This document shows, piece after piece, positions 34,717 through 42,565 of a stretch of 46,715 bases of DNA. This DNA comes from Hyphomicrobiales bacterium. Its GTDB lineage: Bacteria; Pseudomonadota; Alphaproteobacteria; Rhizobiales; Aestuariivirgaceae. Below the pieces are notes generated by a model. It had not been told where the DNA came from. It searched no databases and saw only the letters and a program-made list of their open reading frames with translations. The position numbers and the translations under genes are program-made. The DNA is taken from NCBI GenBank assembly GCA_027024225.1, contig JALVSR010000030.1, forward strand, positions 1-46,715, read 5' to 3'. Each line of letters begins with the position of its first letter. Within the stretch, counting starts at the first letter, position 1.

Positions 34717-35879
34717 GCCAGCACCCCCAGCTCCTTGCCCAGCCGCTGGAATGTTTCCGCCTTCTTCACCCCCATGAGCCGGTAGGCATCCCGGAAAAGC
34801 GTGTGCCCTTCCAGTGTGCTGACGAAGAGGGCGCGCAGAAAGCGGCGGCTCAGGCGTACCGGCAGGGTTTTATAGGTACTGCCGCCATCGCCACGCTGCT
34901 GCATCCTTTCCTGCAGAAAAGCCACCTCATGCGCCCATAGTTCCTCAAATTCATCTCGCTCCAGACGACGCACGTCCAGCAACCGCCGCAGAATGACCAG
35001 CGTGCTGACCTTGAAATGCCTGGCCAGTCTGGTTTTCAGCTCCCCAATATCTCTTGTCTTGACCACATCCAGGGCCTCGCGCAGCGCGTCCGTGGGCACC
35101 AGCAGCTCGGCGGCCACGCGGTTGCACCAGATTTCCTCTCGCCGAAAACCATGCGTATTGCGCAGACCGATGTTGCTCAGCGCCGTCTGCCCCAGCCACA
35201 GATGCGCCAGCTCGTGGGCGAGGGTAAAAATCTGCCCGGCCTTCGTGTCCACCCCATTGATGAAAATGAGCGGCGCCAGGTCATCGCTCAGGGCAAAACC
35301 GCGAAATTCCTCAACGTTCAGCTTGCGGTGGGTGTTGGCGCCTACGATGCCGCTGGTCATTACCAGCACGCCGGCGTCCTCGATGCGCTCGCGTAACAGG
35401 CGCAGGGAGTCTTCCCAAGTCTTGCATTCAGCCCGCTCGCTTATGCCGAAGCCGATGAATTCGGCGATTTCCTGTGCCACTTGTCGCGGATCGTCATCAA
35501 GGCTTTTCGTGTTGATGAACGGCACCCCATTGAGCCGGTTCATCTCGGCATATTCGCGGTACCACTCCTGCCGTTGCTGGCAAATGTAGATGGTATCCAG
35601 CAAGTCCGGGCTGGGGCGGCGCACCTCTCTGTTGGCGAAGGTGCGGAAGTCAGGGATGGAAATAGGCTCCTCTGGCGGCTCGGGCAGAAACAGGTAGCCC
35701 AACGGCACGTGCACCTTGCTAGCGAACATTTCCAGCTGCTTAAGCGTGGGGTGCTTTTCCCCGCGCAGCCATGCCGGCACCTTGTCCGCCAGCTCCTTTC
35801 CCAGCGCATCAGGGTCCTTTCCCGCGCGCTGAAGCGCCCAGTCGATCATTTCCGGTCGTATGTCAACGCGCAGGGTCAT
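34713..35879 (-). CDS. HTH / ImmA-IrrE family metallopeptidase
   Basis: A 388-residue protein with an N-terminal XRE-like region (about 1-70, MIDWALQRAGKDPDALG and KHPTLKQLEMFASKV) and an ImmA/IrrE-type peptidase domain with the zinc motif HELAH (about 219-223) in FTLAHELAHLWLG, then NRVAAELLVPTDAL. Such proteins cleave or bind repressors, and are often paired with DUF4411 PIN-like proteins as toxin-antitoxin-like units. Its stop overlaps the DUF4411 start (ATGA). Upstream lies a 100-base gap holding a methyltransferase fossil, the only non-overlapping junction in the operon. Confidence 0.9.
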   Translation of the reverse strand: MTLRVDIRPEMIDWALQRAGKDPDALGKELADKVPAWLRGEKHPTLKQLEMFASKVHVPLGYLFLPEPPEEPISIPDFRTFANREVRRPSPDLLDTIYICQQRQEWYREYAEMNRLNGVPFINTKSLDDDPRQVAQEIAEFIGFGISERAECKTWEDSLRLLRERIEDAGVLVMTSGIVGANTHRKLNVEEFRGFALSDDLAPLIFINGVDTKAGQIFTLAHELAHLWLGQTALSNIGLRNTHGFRREEIWCNRVAAELLVPTDALREALDVVKTRDIGELKTRLARHFKVSTLVILRRLLDVRRLERDEFEELWAHEVAFLQERMQQRGDGGSTYKTLPVRLSRRFLRALFVSTLEGHTLFRDAYRLMGVKKAETFQRLGKELGVLA

Positions 35880-35883
35880 TGCC

Positions 35884-35950
35884 TCATGTTTGCCGATTAG
35901 GATTTTCGGTCAGCTTAACATACATCCTGAAAGAACTCCGAAGCTGTAGC
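35884..35950 (-). pseudogene. Fossil of a methyltransferase 3' end
   Basis: Minus-strand reading gives YTLQLRSSFRMYVKLTEN and ends in TGA at 35884, five bases before the ImmA start. It mirrors TERLQKLFDMYVKLTEK, the last residues of the intact methyltransferase at 36822-39584. No open frame extends upstream. This is the tail of an earlier methyltransferase gene that once abutted the ImmA gene. Confidence 0.75.
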
Positions 35951-35979
35951 GTGTATCAGTGCGGATCATTCGAGTTCAC

Positions 35980-36822
35980 TCAAGCATTTCCAGATTTTCG
36001 TTTGTCAAACCTGCGCAGGAACAGGCGAATCGTGACCAGCACAATCTGAAGCCGGAATGTTGCATCCTCCTCTTCAGATAAGCCGGGATGTCCCCCATGA
36101 GGATGCAAGCGGCTGAATAGCCCCTGAACATATTGTGGCTTCCGATTGTTTTTATGCCACTCATTATATTCCACAAGAAGGAATGGTGGGTTGATAGTGC
36201 TTAGATAGTCCCGCGCTTCCTTTCCAAAGGTTTCACCTTTAAAGCCAAGCGCCCTTGCGATTTCCAGGAGACAACTTTCCAGAACATTACGCATTTGTGC
36301 GTTCGCAGAAGACCACTCGCCACGCTGATAGGCACTGAGCGCCTGTTTCAGATGACCTAAGGTTGTTGAAAAACCGAATTCCTCGAGCAGGGATGTGACT
36401 TCATCCTCTGCTTCACGAAAATCTGTTTCGGGGATTTCGGCAGGCAACATCCGTTTGAGTATAGCTTCTCCCGAGGGGGAAGGCCATGTTTCTTCATCAG
36501 ATTTGATTTCAACCTCAAAGCCATCGAAACGCAACCCGGCAAGCAGCTTGCGCCAAGTATCACTATCCCTATGGGCAGGCGGGGCCTTGATTGCGCTTTC
36601 GACAATGGCTCGTGCCAAGGAAACTTCCCCATTCTCCGTTAATACCTTCCGATCAGTTGACAAGGCCAATTTGGCCCAATCCGCGGCCCGTGCAGCCTTG
36701 CTTGAATCACGGCACTCGCCATGAATTTCCCATTGAACTTCCAATACTTCCATATCTGCGTGAGACATGAATTCGGAAACGACTTTGGCAGCGGCTGTCA
36801 CTGTCATTCGGTTGAATTCCAT
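35980..36822 (-). CDS. Unknown protein with possible HEPN/Abi-like C-terminal domain
   Basis: A 280-residue protein I do not recognise as a named family. Residues 1-150 are mixed helical with several tryptophans; residues about 155-280 are helical with HLKQALSAYQRGEWSSANAQMRNVLESCLLEIARALG, a pattern seen in abortive-infection and HEPN-like domains, and contain R238-x6-H245 in RLHPHGGH, which fits the loose R-x4-6-H HEPN ribonuclease motif. That assignment is tentative. The start overlaps the methyltransferase stop in TAATG, so it is translationally coupled to it. The gene seems to have entered the operon together with the current methyltransferase. Confidence 0.8.
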   Translation of the reverse strand: MEFNRMTVTAAAKVVSEFMSHADMEVLEVQWEIHGECRDSSKAARAADWAKLALSTDRKVLTENGEVSLARAIVESAIKAPPAHRDSDTWRKLLAGLRFDGFEVEIKSDEETWPSPSGEAILKRMLPAEIPETDFREAEDEVTSLLEEFGFSTTLGHLKQALSAYQRGEWSSANAQMRNVLESCLLEIARALGFKGETFGKEARDYLSTINPPFLLVEYNEWHKNNRKPQYVQGLFSRLHPHGGHPGLSEEEDATFRLQIVLVTIRLFLRRFDKRKSGNA

Positions 36823-39584
36823 TACACCGCCTCTTTTTCGGTCAGTTTGACATACATGTCGAAGAGTTTTTGCAGGCGTTCGGTGTCGGAGCGGAAGCGG
36901 CGGCCGATGTAGATGCGTTCGACAATCTCGTCGTTGCGTTCGTGCGCGGCGCGAAGGTCTTCCGGCATGGCGTCGGGCTTGTAGAGGTCGGCCAGCGTGG
37001 CGGGATAATGGGACTCGCGTGTCAGCAAAATGGCCTCGGCGCTGGCGGTCAGGTCGGCCTTGTTCTTTTCCGTCAGTTTCGGCACCGGGAAGGTGTGCCA
37101 GCCCAGGGTGTTGGAATAGCGGAAGCGGGTTTCCAGCTTGCCGCAGACGGTGTGCACCCAGACCAGATGCAGGCGCGAGAGCAGCAGCGCCAGTGTCCAC
37201 AGCGGGGCGTCATAGAGGCCAAAATTGAGGTTGCTGATGATGCCTTTGGCTATCAGCCCGGCGGGCAGATAAGGGCGGTTTTCCGAACTCACCCCCGGAA
37301 CGACGATGGTATGGTGCTCGCCGTGAAACATTTCTCGAAATTGGTGCGCGCGGGCGGCCATGTCGCGCGCACCCTTGTCGCGGCTTTTCAGGCGTGTTTC
37401 CCGCACCCGTTCGATGCGCTCGGCAATGGCGGGGATGCGTTGGGCCTCTTCCAGGTCGTCATCGGTGATCCACAGGCAATAGCGCACCTTGCCCTGAATG
37501 AATTCCTTCGAGCCATAGAAGCGGCGGATGAACCGGCGGCGCTGTTCGTCCGTCAGCCCCAGCGCCAGCATCTCCGTGCGGCTGAGCAACAGGTGGCCGC
37601 CGTCAGTGGGTTGGTTGCCACGTAACATCTCCGGCAAGTCCGCCAGCGGCTTCGAACGCTTTTTCACGATGACGTTCGGCCCCGGCACCAAATAGGGGTT
37701 GATGTTGCGCACCCGCTGCACCAGCGGCTCGCCATCGCCGGTTTCGGTGAACAGCAGGCGTTCCTTGCCCGGGTGGCGGCTGATGCCGACGATGACCACC
37801 GTCACGCCTGCCTTGTTGGCCGCCAGGTTATGCCACTTGAAGCTGGTGTGGGCGAAGGCGATCTCATGCCCGGTCTTGAAAATGGCGGGCCAGAGGATGG
37901 GCACCTGCTGGCCCTGGCAGATGGAGTTGGTGGCCACGAACGCCGCCGGCGCATCGGTCTGTTGGCCATATTCCGCCGCCTTCATGAACCAGCCGCTCAC
38001 ATAGTCCAGTGACCGCCAGCCGGACTTGATGTGCGGCCTGAAGACATGCTCCAGATCGGCCTTCTGCTCGTCGGTCTGCCACGTGCTGCCCACATACGGC
38101 GGGTTGCCGCAGATATACAGCTCGCCGCCCTCGTTCCCGAAGTCGATCTCCGGCTGCTGCAGCGGGGTGTGGAACAGGTCTTCCGCCGTGTGGCGCACCG
38201 TCGCCCCCTGGCGCGGGCAGATGTCGGCCCAGTTCAGGCGCAGGGCGTTACCGCAGACGATCCAGTTGTCGCGGCTCAAGGGCAGGAACGCGTTCAGCGC
38301 CAGCTCCTCGCCGCAATATTCCACGTTGCACTGGTATTCGGCGATGATGAGGGCGAGGCGGGCGATTTCCGCCGCGAAGCTGTTGATCTCGATGCCGCGG
38401 AAATTGTCGATGGGGATGGAAGTCTTGCGCCCCTCTTCGCTGCGGCGGCGGTCGATCTCGGCCTCGATGGCCCGCATCTGCTTGTAGGCGATGACGAGGA
38501 AGTTGCCCGAGCCGCAGGCGGGGTCAAACACACGGATGCGCGCGAGCCTCTTGCGCAGGTTCAAAAGCTTGCGCGCATTGTCGCCGGCCTCGTCCAGCTG
38601 CCGGCGCAGATCGTCCAGGAACAGCGGGTTGAGAACTTTGAGGATATTGGGCACGGAGGTGTAGTGCAGCCCGGCGTCGGAGCGTTCCTCCTCGCTCGCC
38701 ACTGACTGGATCATGGAGCCAAAGATGTCCGGATTGATGGCGCGCCAGTCGAGGTTGCCCGCCTGCAACAGGTAGGCGCGCGCGCGGCGGGTGAAGCGTG
38801 GCACATCCAGCGAACCGGAAAAGAGGTGGCCGTTCACGTAAGGGAACACGTCGGCCCAGCGCGGGATGTTGGCGGCTTTGCGCTGGGCGATGGGGGTGTT
38901 CATGGCGCGGAACAGTTCGGCAATGACCTCGTGCGTATCGGAGCCGTCAGGGCGGCTCATCTGTTGCACGGTGGCGGTGAACAGGTTATCGCCGTTGAAG
39001 ATGCCAGTATCCTCGGCGAAGAAGCAGAATATGAGCCGGGCCATGAAATGGTTCATGTCGGCGCGGCGCTCGGGCGTGCCCCAGTCCGGGTTGTGACGCA
39101 GCAGCTCCAGGTAGAGCTGGGTGAGGTGGCGGGTGGCGCGGATGTCGATGGGGTTGTCGCGGATTTCCTGCGTGACCTCTATGCCCGCCAGCGGCAGCAG
39201 GAAGCCGAAATGGTTTGGCAGGTCGACATAATCACAAGCCAGCGGCTGGCCAAGGGCGAGGTCTTCCGCCTCGATGGCGTCGCCATCGGTGGCGAGGATG
39301 AAGCGGGCCTTCTCCGCCTTGCGGCGAGCTTCTTCCGCCGCGCGCAGCTCAAGGAAGGTTTCGTGAACCTGGCCCGGCGGGGCAACCTTGATGTGGATCT
39401 TCTTGCGCCAGAGCACGCCGCCAATGCCGGACTTGTTGACATCGCCCTTGCGCAGGCGGCGCAGGGTGGTGGGATTGCAGCCGAAGATCTCGAGGAATTG
39501 ATAAGGGAACTCGCGCGGATCGAACGGCTCTTCCACCAGCGCGCTGATGGCCTGTTCGATCTCCAGTGCGCTTGGCGCGGCCAT
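36822..39584 (-). CDS. MmeI-like class I DNA methyltransferase (N6-adenine type)
   Basis: A 920-residue DNA methyltransferase. Motif I is FDPACGSGNF (about 352-361) and catalytic motif IV is NPPY (about 492-495), the gamma-type amino-methyltransferase order. An N-terminal region with an alpha-helical spacer and a C-terminal target-recognition part (about 600-860) resemble MmeI and related type IIL enzymes. The MmeI nuclease motif (D-x9-ExK) is not evident at the N-terminus, so I take it as methylation-only. First gene of the coupled operon, whose motor and nuclease would be the SF2 helicase and GIY-YIG protein. A copy of its 3' end remains at 35884-35950. Confidence 0.88.
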   Translation of the reverse strand: MAAPSALEIEQAISALVEEPFDPREFPYQFLEIFGCNPTTLRRLRKGDVNKSGIGGVLWRKKIHIKVAPPGQVHETFLELRAAEEARRKAEKARFILATDGDAIEAEDLALGQPLACDYVDLPNHFGFLLPLAGIEVTQEIRDNPIDIRATRHLTQLYLELLRHNPDWGTPERRADMNHFMARLIFCFFAEDTGIFNGDNLFTATVQQMSRPDGSDTHEVIAELFRAMNTPIAQRKAANIPRWADVFPYVNGHLFSGSLDVPRFTRRARAYLLQAGNLDWRAINPDIFGSMIQSVASEEERSDAGLHYTSVPNILKVLNPLFLDDLRRQLDEAGDNARKLLNLRKRLARIRVFDPACGSGNFLVIAYKQMRAIEAEIDRRRSEEGRKTSIPIDNFRGIEINSFAAEIARLALIIAEYQCNVEYCGEELALNAFLPLSRDNWIVCGNALRLNWADICPRQGATVRHTAEDLFHTPLQQPEIDFGNEGGELYICGNPPYVGSTWQTDEQKADLEHVFRPHIKSGWRSLDYVSGWFMKAAEYGQQTDAPAAFVATNSICQGQQVPILWPAIFKTGHEIAFAHTSFKWHNLAANKAGVTVVIVGISRHPGKERLLFTETGDGEPLVQRVRNINPYLVPGPNVIVKKRSKPLADLPEMLRGNQPTDGGHLLLSRTEMLALGLTDEQRRRFIRRFYGSKEFIQGKVRYCLWITDDDLEEAQRIPAIAERIERVRETRLKSRDKGARDMAARAHQFREMFHGEHHTIVVPGVSSENRPYLPAGLIAKGIISNLNFGLYDAPLWTLALLLSRLHLVWVHTVCGKLETRFRYSNTLGWHTFPVPKLTEKNKADLTASAEAILLTRESHYPATLADLYKPDAMPEDLRAAHERNDEIVERIYIGRRFRSDTERLQKLFDMYVKLTEKEAV

Positions 39585-39684
39585 GGCGTCCCCTCTCAGC
39601 CCTTCACCTCCCTCGCCTGTTTCTTACAGGAATGGCATGGTCAAGGGCAATGCATGAAGGTGACATGACAACTCTGTTGCAGAG

Positions 39685-40773
39685 TTATCTGCTAATAGAA
39701 GCCTTCAACTTGCGCAGCAATTCCAGTTCTTCACGTGTGGGTTCTTTATCGGCATGGCGCAAGGCGTTGATGACTTCCGCTTGCCGGTGTTGGGGCACCT
39801 GGCCGTAGCTGGTGAAGGTAGTCATCACCCTATCATGGCCAAGATTCTGGCTCCATGCCTTGAATTCCTCAGGCGTGCGGCACAGCTTCTCGCCCAATCG
39901 TGCCAGCGTATGGCGAAAGCTGTGCGGGTTGAAGGCCGGCAAGCCGGCGCTTTCGAACGCTTCCCTGAATATACGGCGGATAGGCCCGGCATCGCTCCAA
40001 TGCTTGCGCGAGAGGCCCAGTGGCTGGAAATGGCCTGCCTCGTTCAAGCCCATTTCCGTGGCGGGAAACAGCGGATCATCAGGCCCGAACAGGTGGTCTT
40101 TTTTCAATTCCCTGATCCAGTCGATGACAATCTGTTCCACCTCATCGCCAACCGGAAAGAATGCCGACACGATGGTTTTGGCGCGCTTGGTACGCACCTG
40201 CCGGGCATCCTGAATGACCAGCCGCCTTTCCACATCCACATGCTGCAAGGACATAGAAGCTATCGCCGCGTCGCGCGCACCTGACAGCAGCGTAAAGGCA
40301 ATCAGGGCGCGGTTGCGGCGCTGCAAGGGTGTTTCCGTGGGCATTTGGCGCAACGCATGCAGAATTTGCTCCATGGACGGCACAGGCCGGCTCCGGCGGG
40401 TTTGCGCCACCCGCACGTCATTTTCCGTGAGGTTGAAATACTCGGTATCAGCATGCGAAATGCGAGACTTATAGCCCGGCTGATCCGCCAGCCATTTGAA
40501 GAAAGCCTTCACGGCCATGAGGCGGGCATGAATGGTTGCCTTGGACAGGGGCCTGCCGGTTTTGGGATGCCGATAATCCGCCAACCAACGCTTGAATTTG
40601 CGCGCCTGTTCGATGTGAAACCGCTTGAAGTCGCGGCATCCGGTGCATTTCTCGAACAGGCTTATCGCCGCTGCCACCTGATCCAGCGTGTTTTCCGACT
40701 TGCCCTGCGCTTCCTTCAGCCAGGCCAGGTATTTGTGCTTCATACGCTCGTTTTCAGGATGATACTTTGGCAT
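39685..40773 (-). CDS. Tyrosine recombinase (second recombinase of the island)
   Basis: A 362-residue tyrosine recombinase. A SAM-like N-terminal core-binding domain (about 10-100) is followed by the catalytic domain with Arg in SGARDAA, HSFRHTL (HxxR), LGHDRVMTTF, and the nucleophile Tyr in TSYGQ. It differs from the P4-type integrase at the island end and has no second att site that I can see. It forms a unit with the HTH/zinc-ribbon gene six bases upstream and the AlpA-like gene. It starts at ATG 40773. Confidence 0.92.
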   Translation of the reverse strand: MPKYHPENERMKHKYLAWLKEAQGKSENTLDQVAAAISLFEKCTGCRDFKRFHIEQARKFKRWLADYRHPKTGRPLSKATIHARLMAVKAFFKWLADQPGYKSRISHADTEYFNLTENDVRVAQTRRSRPVPSMEQILHALRQMPTETPLQRRNRALIAFTLLSGARDAAIASMSLQHVDVERRLVIQDARQVRTKRAKTIVSAFFPVGDEVEQIVIDWIRELKKDHLFGPDDPLFPATEMGLNEAGHFQPLGLSRKHWSDAGPIRRIFREAFESAGLPAFNPHSFRHTLARLGEKLCRTPEEFKAWSQNLGHDRVMTTFTSYGQVPQHRQAEVINALRHADKEPTREELELLRKLKASISR

Positions 40774-40779
40774 CGTATC

Positions 40780-41367
40780 TCATTCCTCCTTGAAGTGATC
40801 ATTCAGGCAGGGAATGGGAGACTGGCACAGGCGTTTTTCTGCTTGCGGTGCTGGCGCGGGGGTTTGGCCGGGATTCTTCGGATTAATCGCTGTTTCAGGT
40901 CGCCGCCGGTGCTGGTCTTGAAAGGCCGTGGACTTTTCACCATCCCCCACCCCATGAGGTAGAATGCGCAGGTGCTTTTGCAGCTCAGGCAGGTGCGCCA
41001 GGGAAACGCGCTTGTGCATCCTTGTGCCGCATATGGGGCACAGGCCGCGCAAATTGCCGCTAGTGGTATTGAAGGCAGAAATTTGTGCCTGCCTGCCCTT
41101 GGGGGTGCGTGGCGCACGGCACTTTACGCAATACAACTCGTCTGGCCGGCATTTCGCCTTGGAAGCCTTGCGCGCCTTGAGAAAGGCTTTAAGGTCTTCT
41201 CCTCGGATCAGATGCGGGCGCTTGTCGGTCAAAGCCGGCAATTGGCCATTCCTGATCCAACGGCGCACGGTGCCTTTAGTTAGGCCAAGGGCGCGGGCGG
41301 CTTCATCAACCGTATACGAACGGTGGCTTTTGATTGCCCGCCAGCTTGGCGTCTTGCGGCGGGGCAT
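40780..41367 (-). CDS. HTH (excisionase-like) protein with zinc ribbon
   Basis: A 195-residue protein. The N-terminal part (about 15-70) is a MerR/excisionase-type helix-turn-helix, SYTVDEAARALGLTKGTVRRWIRNGQLPAL. The middle has two CxxC pairs (CVKCRAP and CPICGTRM) that would form a zinc ribbon. The C-terminus (about 135-195) is Pro/Gln/Arg-rich and probably disordered. It sits between the AlpA-like gene (4-base gap) and the second recombinase (6-base gap), suggesting a regulator or recombination-direction factor for that recombinase. Confidence 0.82.
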   Translation of the reverse strand: MPRRKTPSWRAIKSHRSYTVDEAARALGLTKGTVRRWIRNGQLPALTDKRPHLIRGEDLKAFLKARKASKAKCRPDELYCVKCRAPRTPKGRQAQISAFNTTSGNLRGLCPICGTRMHKRVSLAHLPELQKHLRILPHGVGDGEKSTAFQDQHRRRPETAINPKNPGQTPAPAPQAEKRLCQSPIPCLNDHFKEE

Positions 41368-41371
41368 GGAT

Positions 41372-41584
41372 TCAATCCGCTTCAGATGTGGATTTGCGCC
41401 GATGGGCGGCTAGCCATGCATCCAGGTCATCAGGATCATAAAGAACGATCCTGCCAATACGGATGTAGGGGCATCCACCACCTGTCACACGCAACTTTTC
41501 CAAAGTGGACTTTGAAATGCCGGTGTAAGCCGCCGCTTCCGCCGTGCGCATCATGGGGCGGCGTGTGCGTTTTTCTTCTTTCAT
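41372..41584 (-). CDS. AlpA-like helix-turn-helix regulator
   Basis: A 70-residue protein with RTAEAAAYTGISKSTLEKL and IRIGRIVLYDPDDLDAWLA, the excisionase/AlpA-type HTH layout common on islands, where such proteins control integrase genes or act as excisionases. AAGGAG lies 7 bases before the ATG. The start codon and binding site lie within a long inverted repeat (41579-41638), pointing to control of translation or autoregulation. Confidence 0.85.
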   Translation of the reverse strand: MKEEKRTRRPMMRTAEAAAYTGISKSTLEKLRVTGGGCPYIRIGRIVLYDPDDLDAWLAAHRRKSTSEAD

Positions 41585-41638
41585 CTTGCTACTCCTTGCA
41601 ATGCAGGTTGGCTACTGGAACCTGCAAGCAAGATGAAA
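41579..41638 (-). promoter_or_regulatory. Inverted repeat enclosing the AlpA-like start codon
   Basis: On the minus strand TTTCATCTTGCT (41638-41627) pairs perfectly with AGCAAGATGAAA (41590-41579), which contains the ATG; inside, TGCAGGTT (41626-41619) pairs perfectly with AACCTGCA (41609-41602) around a 9-base loop. The AAGGAG ribosome binding site lies in the 11-base bulge on one side. As RNA it could hide the start codon; as DNA it could be an operator. Confidence 0.7.
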
Positions 41639-41659
41639 GAGGAAATGGCGTTGCGCACG

Positions 41660-42565
41660 TTATTTTTGATGCAACACTTTCCGTTGCTCTCGGAGAAATT
41701 CGTATAGAGACTGATCCTTCGGCAGGCATGCCAGTTGGGCTTTCGCCATTTCTAAGTAATCTAATTTACCCCAAACCGCTTGACGAATGATATCTTTAGA
41801 AATTTCCAGTGCCTTCATAATGAGTTTTTCCGTTGGAATAATTCCTTTTCTAAGGAAGTAGGCAGCCGTCATTTCTACCGCCCATCCAACATGGGCTTTG
41901 TATTCTGGGTCTAATTCCCCAGATCGCCGTCGGGAAAAGAATTCCATCATAGAAGCCTTTCTTTTTACATTTTCTTCAAAATCCTTATCCGGAAACCATC
42001 TTGAAATTGTAGATGCCTGAATTCCCATGATCTTTGATAGGCTTCTATACGAAATAATTTCCCCGGTTCTCAAATAGTGTCTAGCTGCTATAAATATCGC
42101 TGCATTTTTTCGCTCTTTGATATTTTCGATCTCCGCATATTTACAGCTTTTCCCGCCTAACCTCTCTCTGATGAGAACTATAAGGGAGCGGGGTATTTCT
42201 AATGTCCCGTTCCAGCTTACGGCATCCAAAGCAACTTTTATTAAAAAATCAATAAGAGAAGTTGGAATAACCTTTCTGCGACCTATCAAGTGCACTTCCC
42301 CTTTCCTTTCAAGATTTTTCCTTTTTGCCAATTCCCTCAAAATAATAATAGACATTCTATCTATGCTCTCTATATCTGCATCCATGACTCCGGCAAGAAG
42401 GTCTCCATCTATTCCATATTTCTTGGTTTCTTCTTCAACTGCAAATATTGTATCTATACCTCCCAACAAGGCAACTTCTATATCATGATTGGGATACTTC
42501 TTCCGTAACTTCAGGTAATTTTCGATAGTTGGATTTGCTTTGTATGCCCTATCAATGTCGTTCAT
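41660..42565 (-). CDS. AT-rich unknown protein with HTH-like segment, coupled to the integrase
   Basis: A 301-residue protein I do not recognise. Composition is Lys/Ile/Glu-rich and clearly AT-richer than all neighbours, indicating a different origin. A helix-turn-helix-like stretch, ISYRSLSKIMGIQASTISRWF, lies near 175-195. The rest is predicted helical, without membrane segments. The start overlaps the integrase stop in ATGA, so it is translated with the integrase and may be a regulator, excision factor or anti-phage cargo. Confidence 0.8.
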   Translation of the reverse strand: MNDIDRAYKANPTIENYLKLRKKYPNHDIEVALLGGIDTIFAVEEETKKYGIDGDLLAGVMDADIESIDRMSIIILRELAKRKNLERKGEVHLIGRRKVIPTSLIDFLIKVALDAVSWNGTLEIPRSLIVLIRERLGGKSCKYAEIENIKERKNAAIFIAARHYLRTGEIISYRSLSKIMGIQASTISRWFPDKDFEENVKRKASMMEFFSRRRSGELDPEYKAHVGWAVEMTAAYFLRKGIIPTEKLIMKALEISKDIIRQAVWGKLDYLEMAKAQLACLPKDQSLYEFLREQRKVLHQK

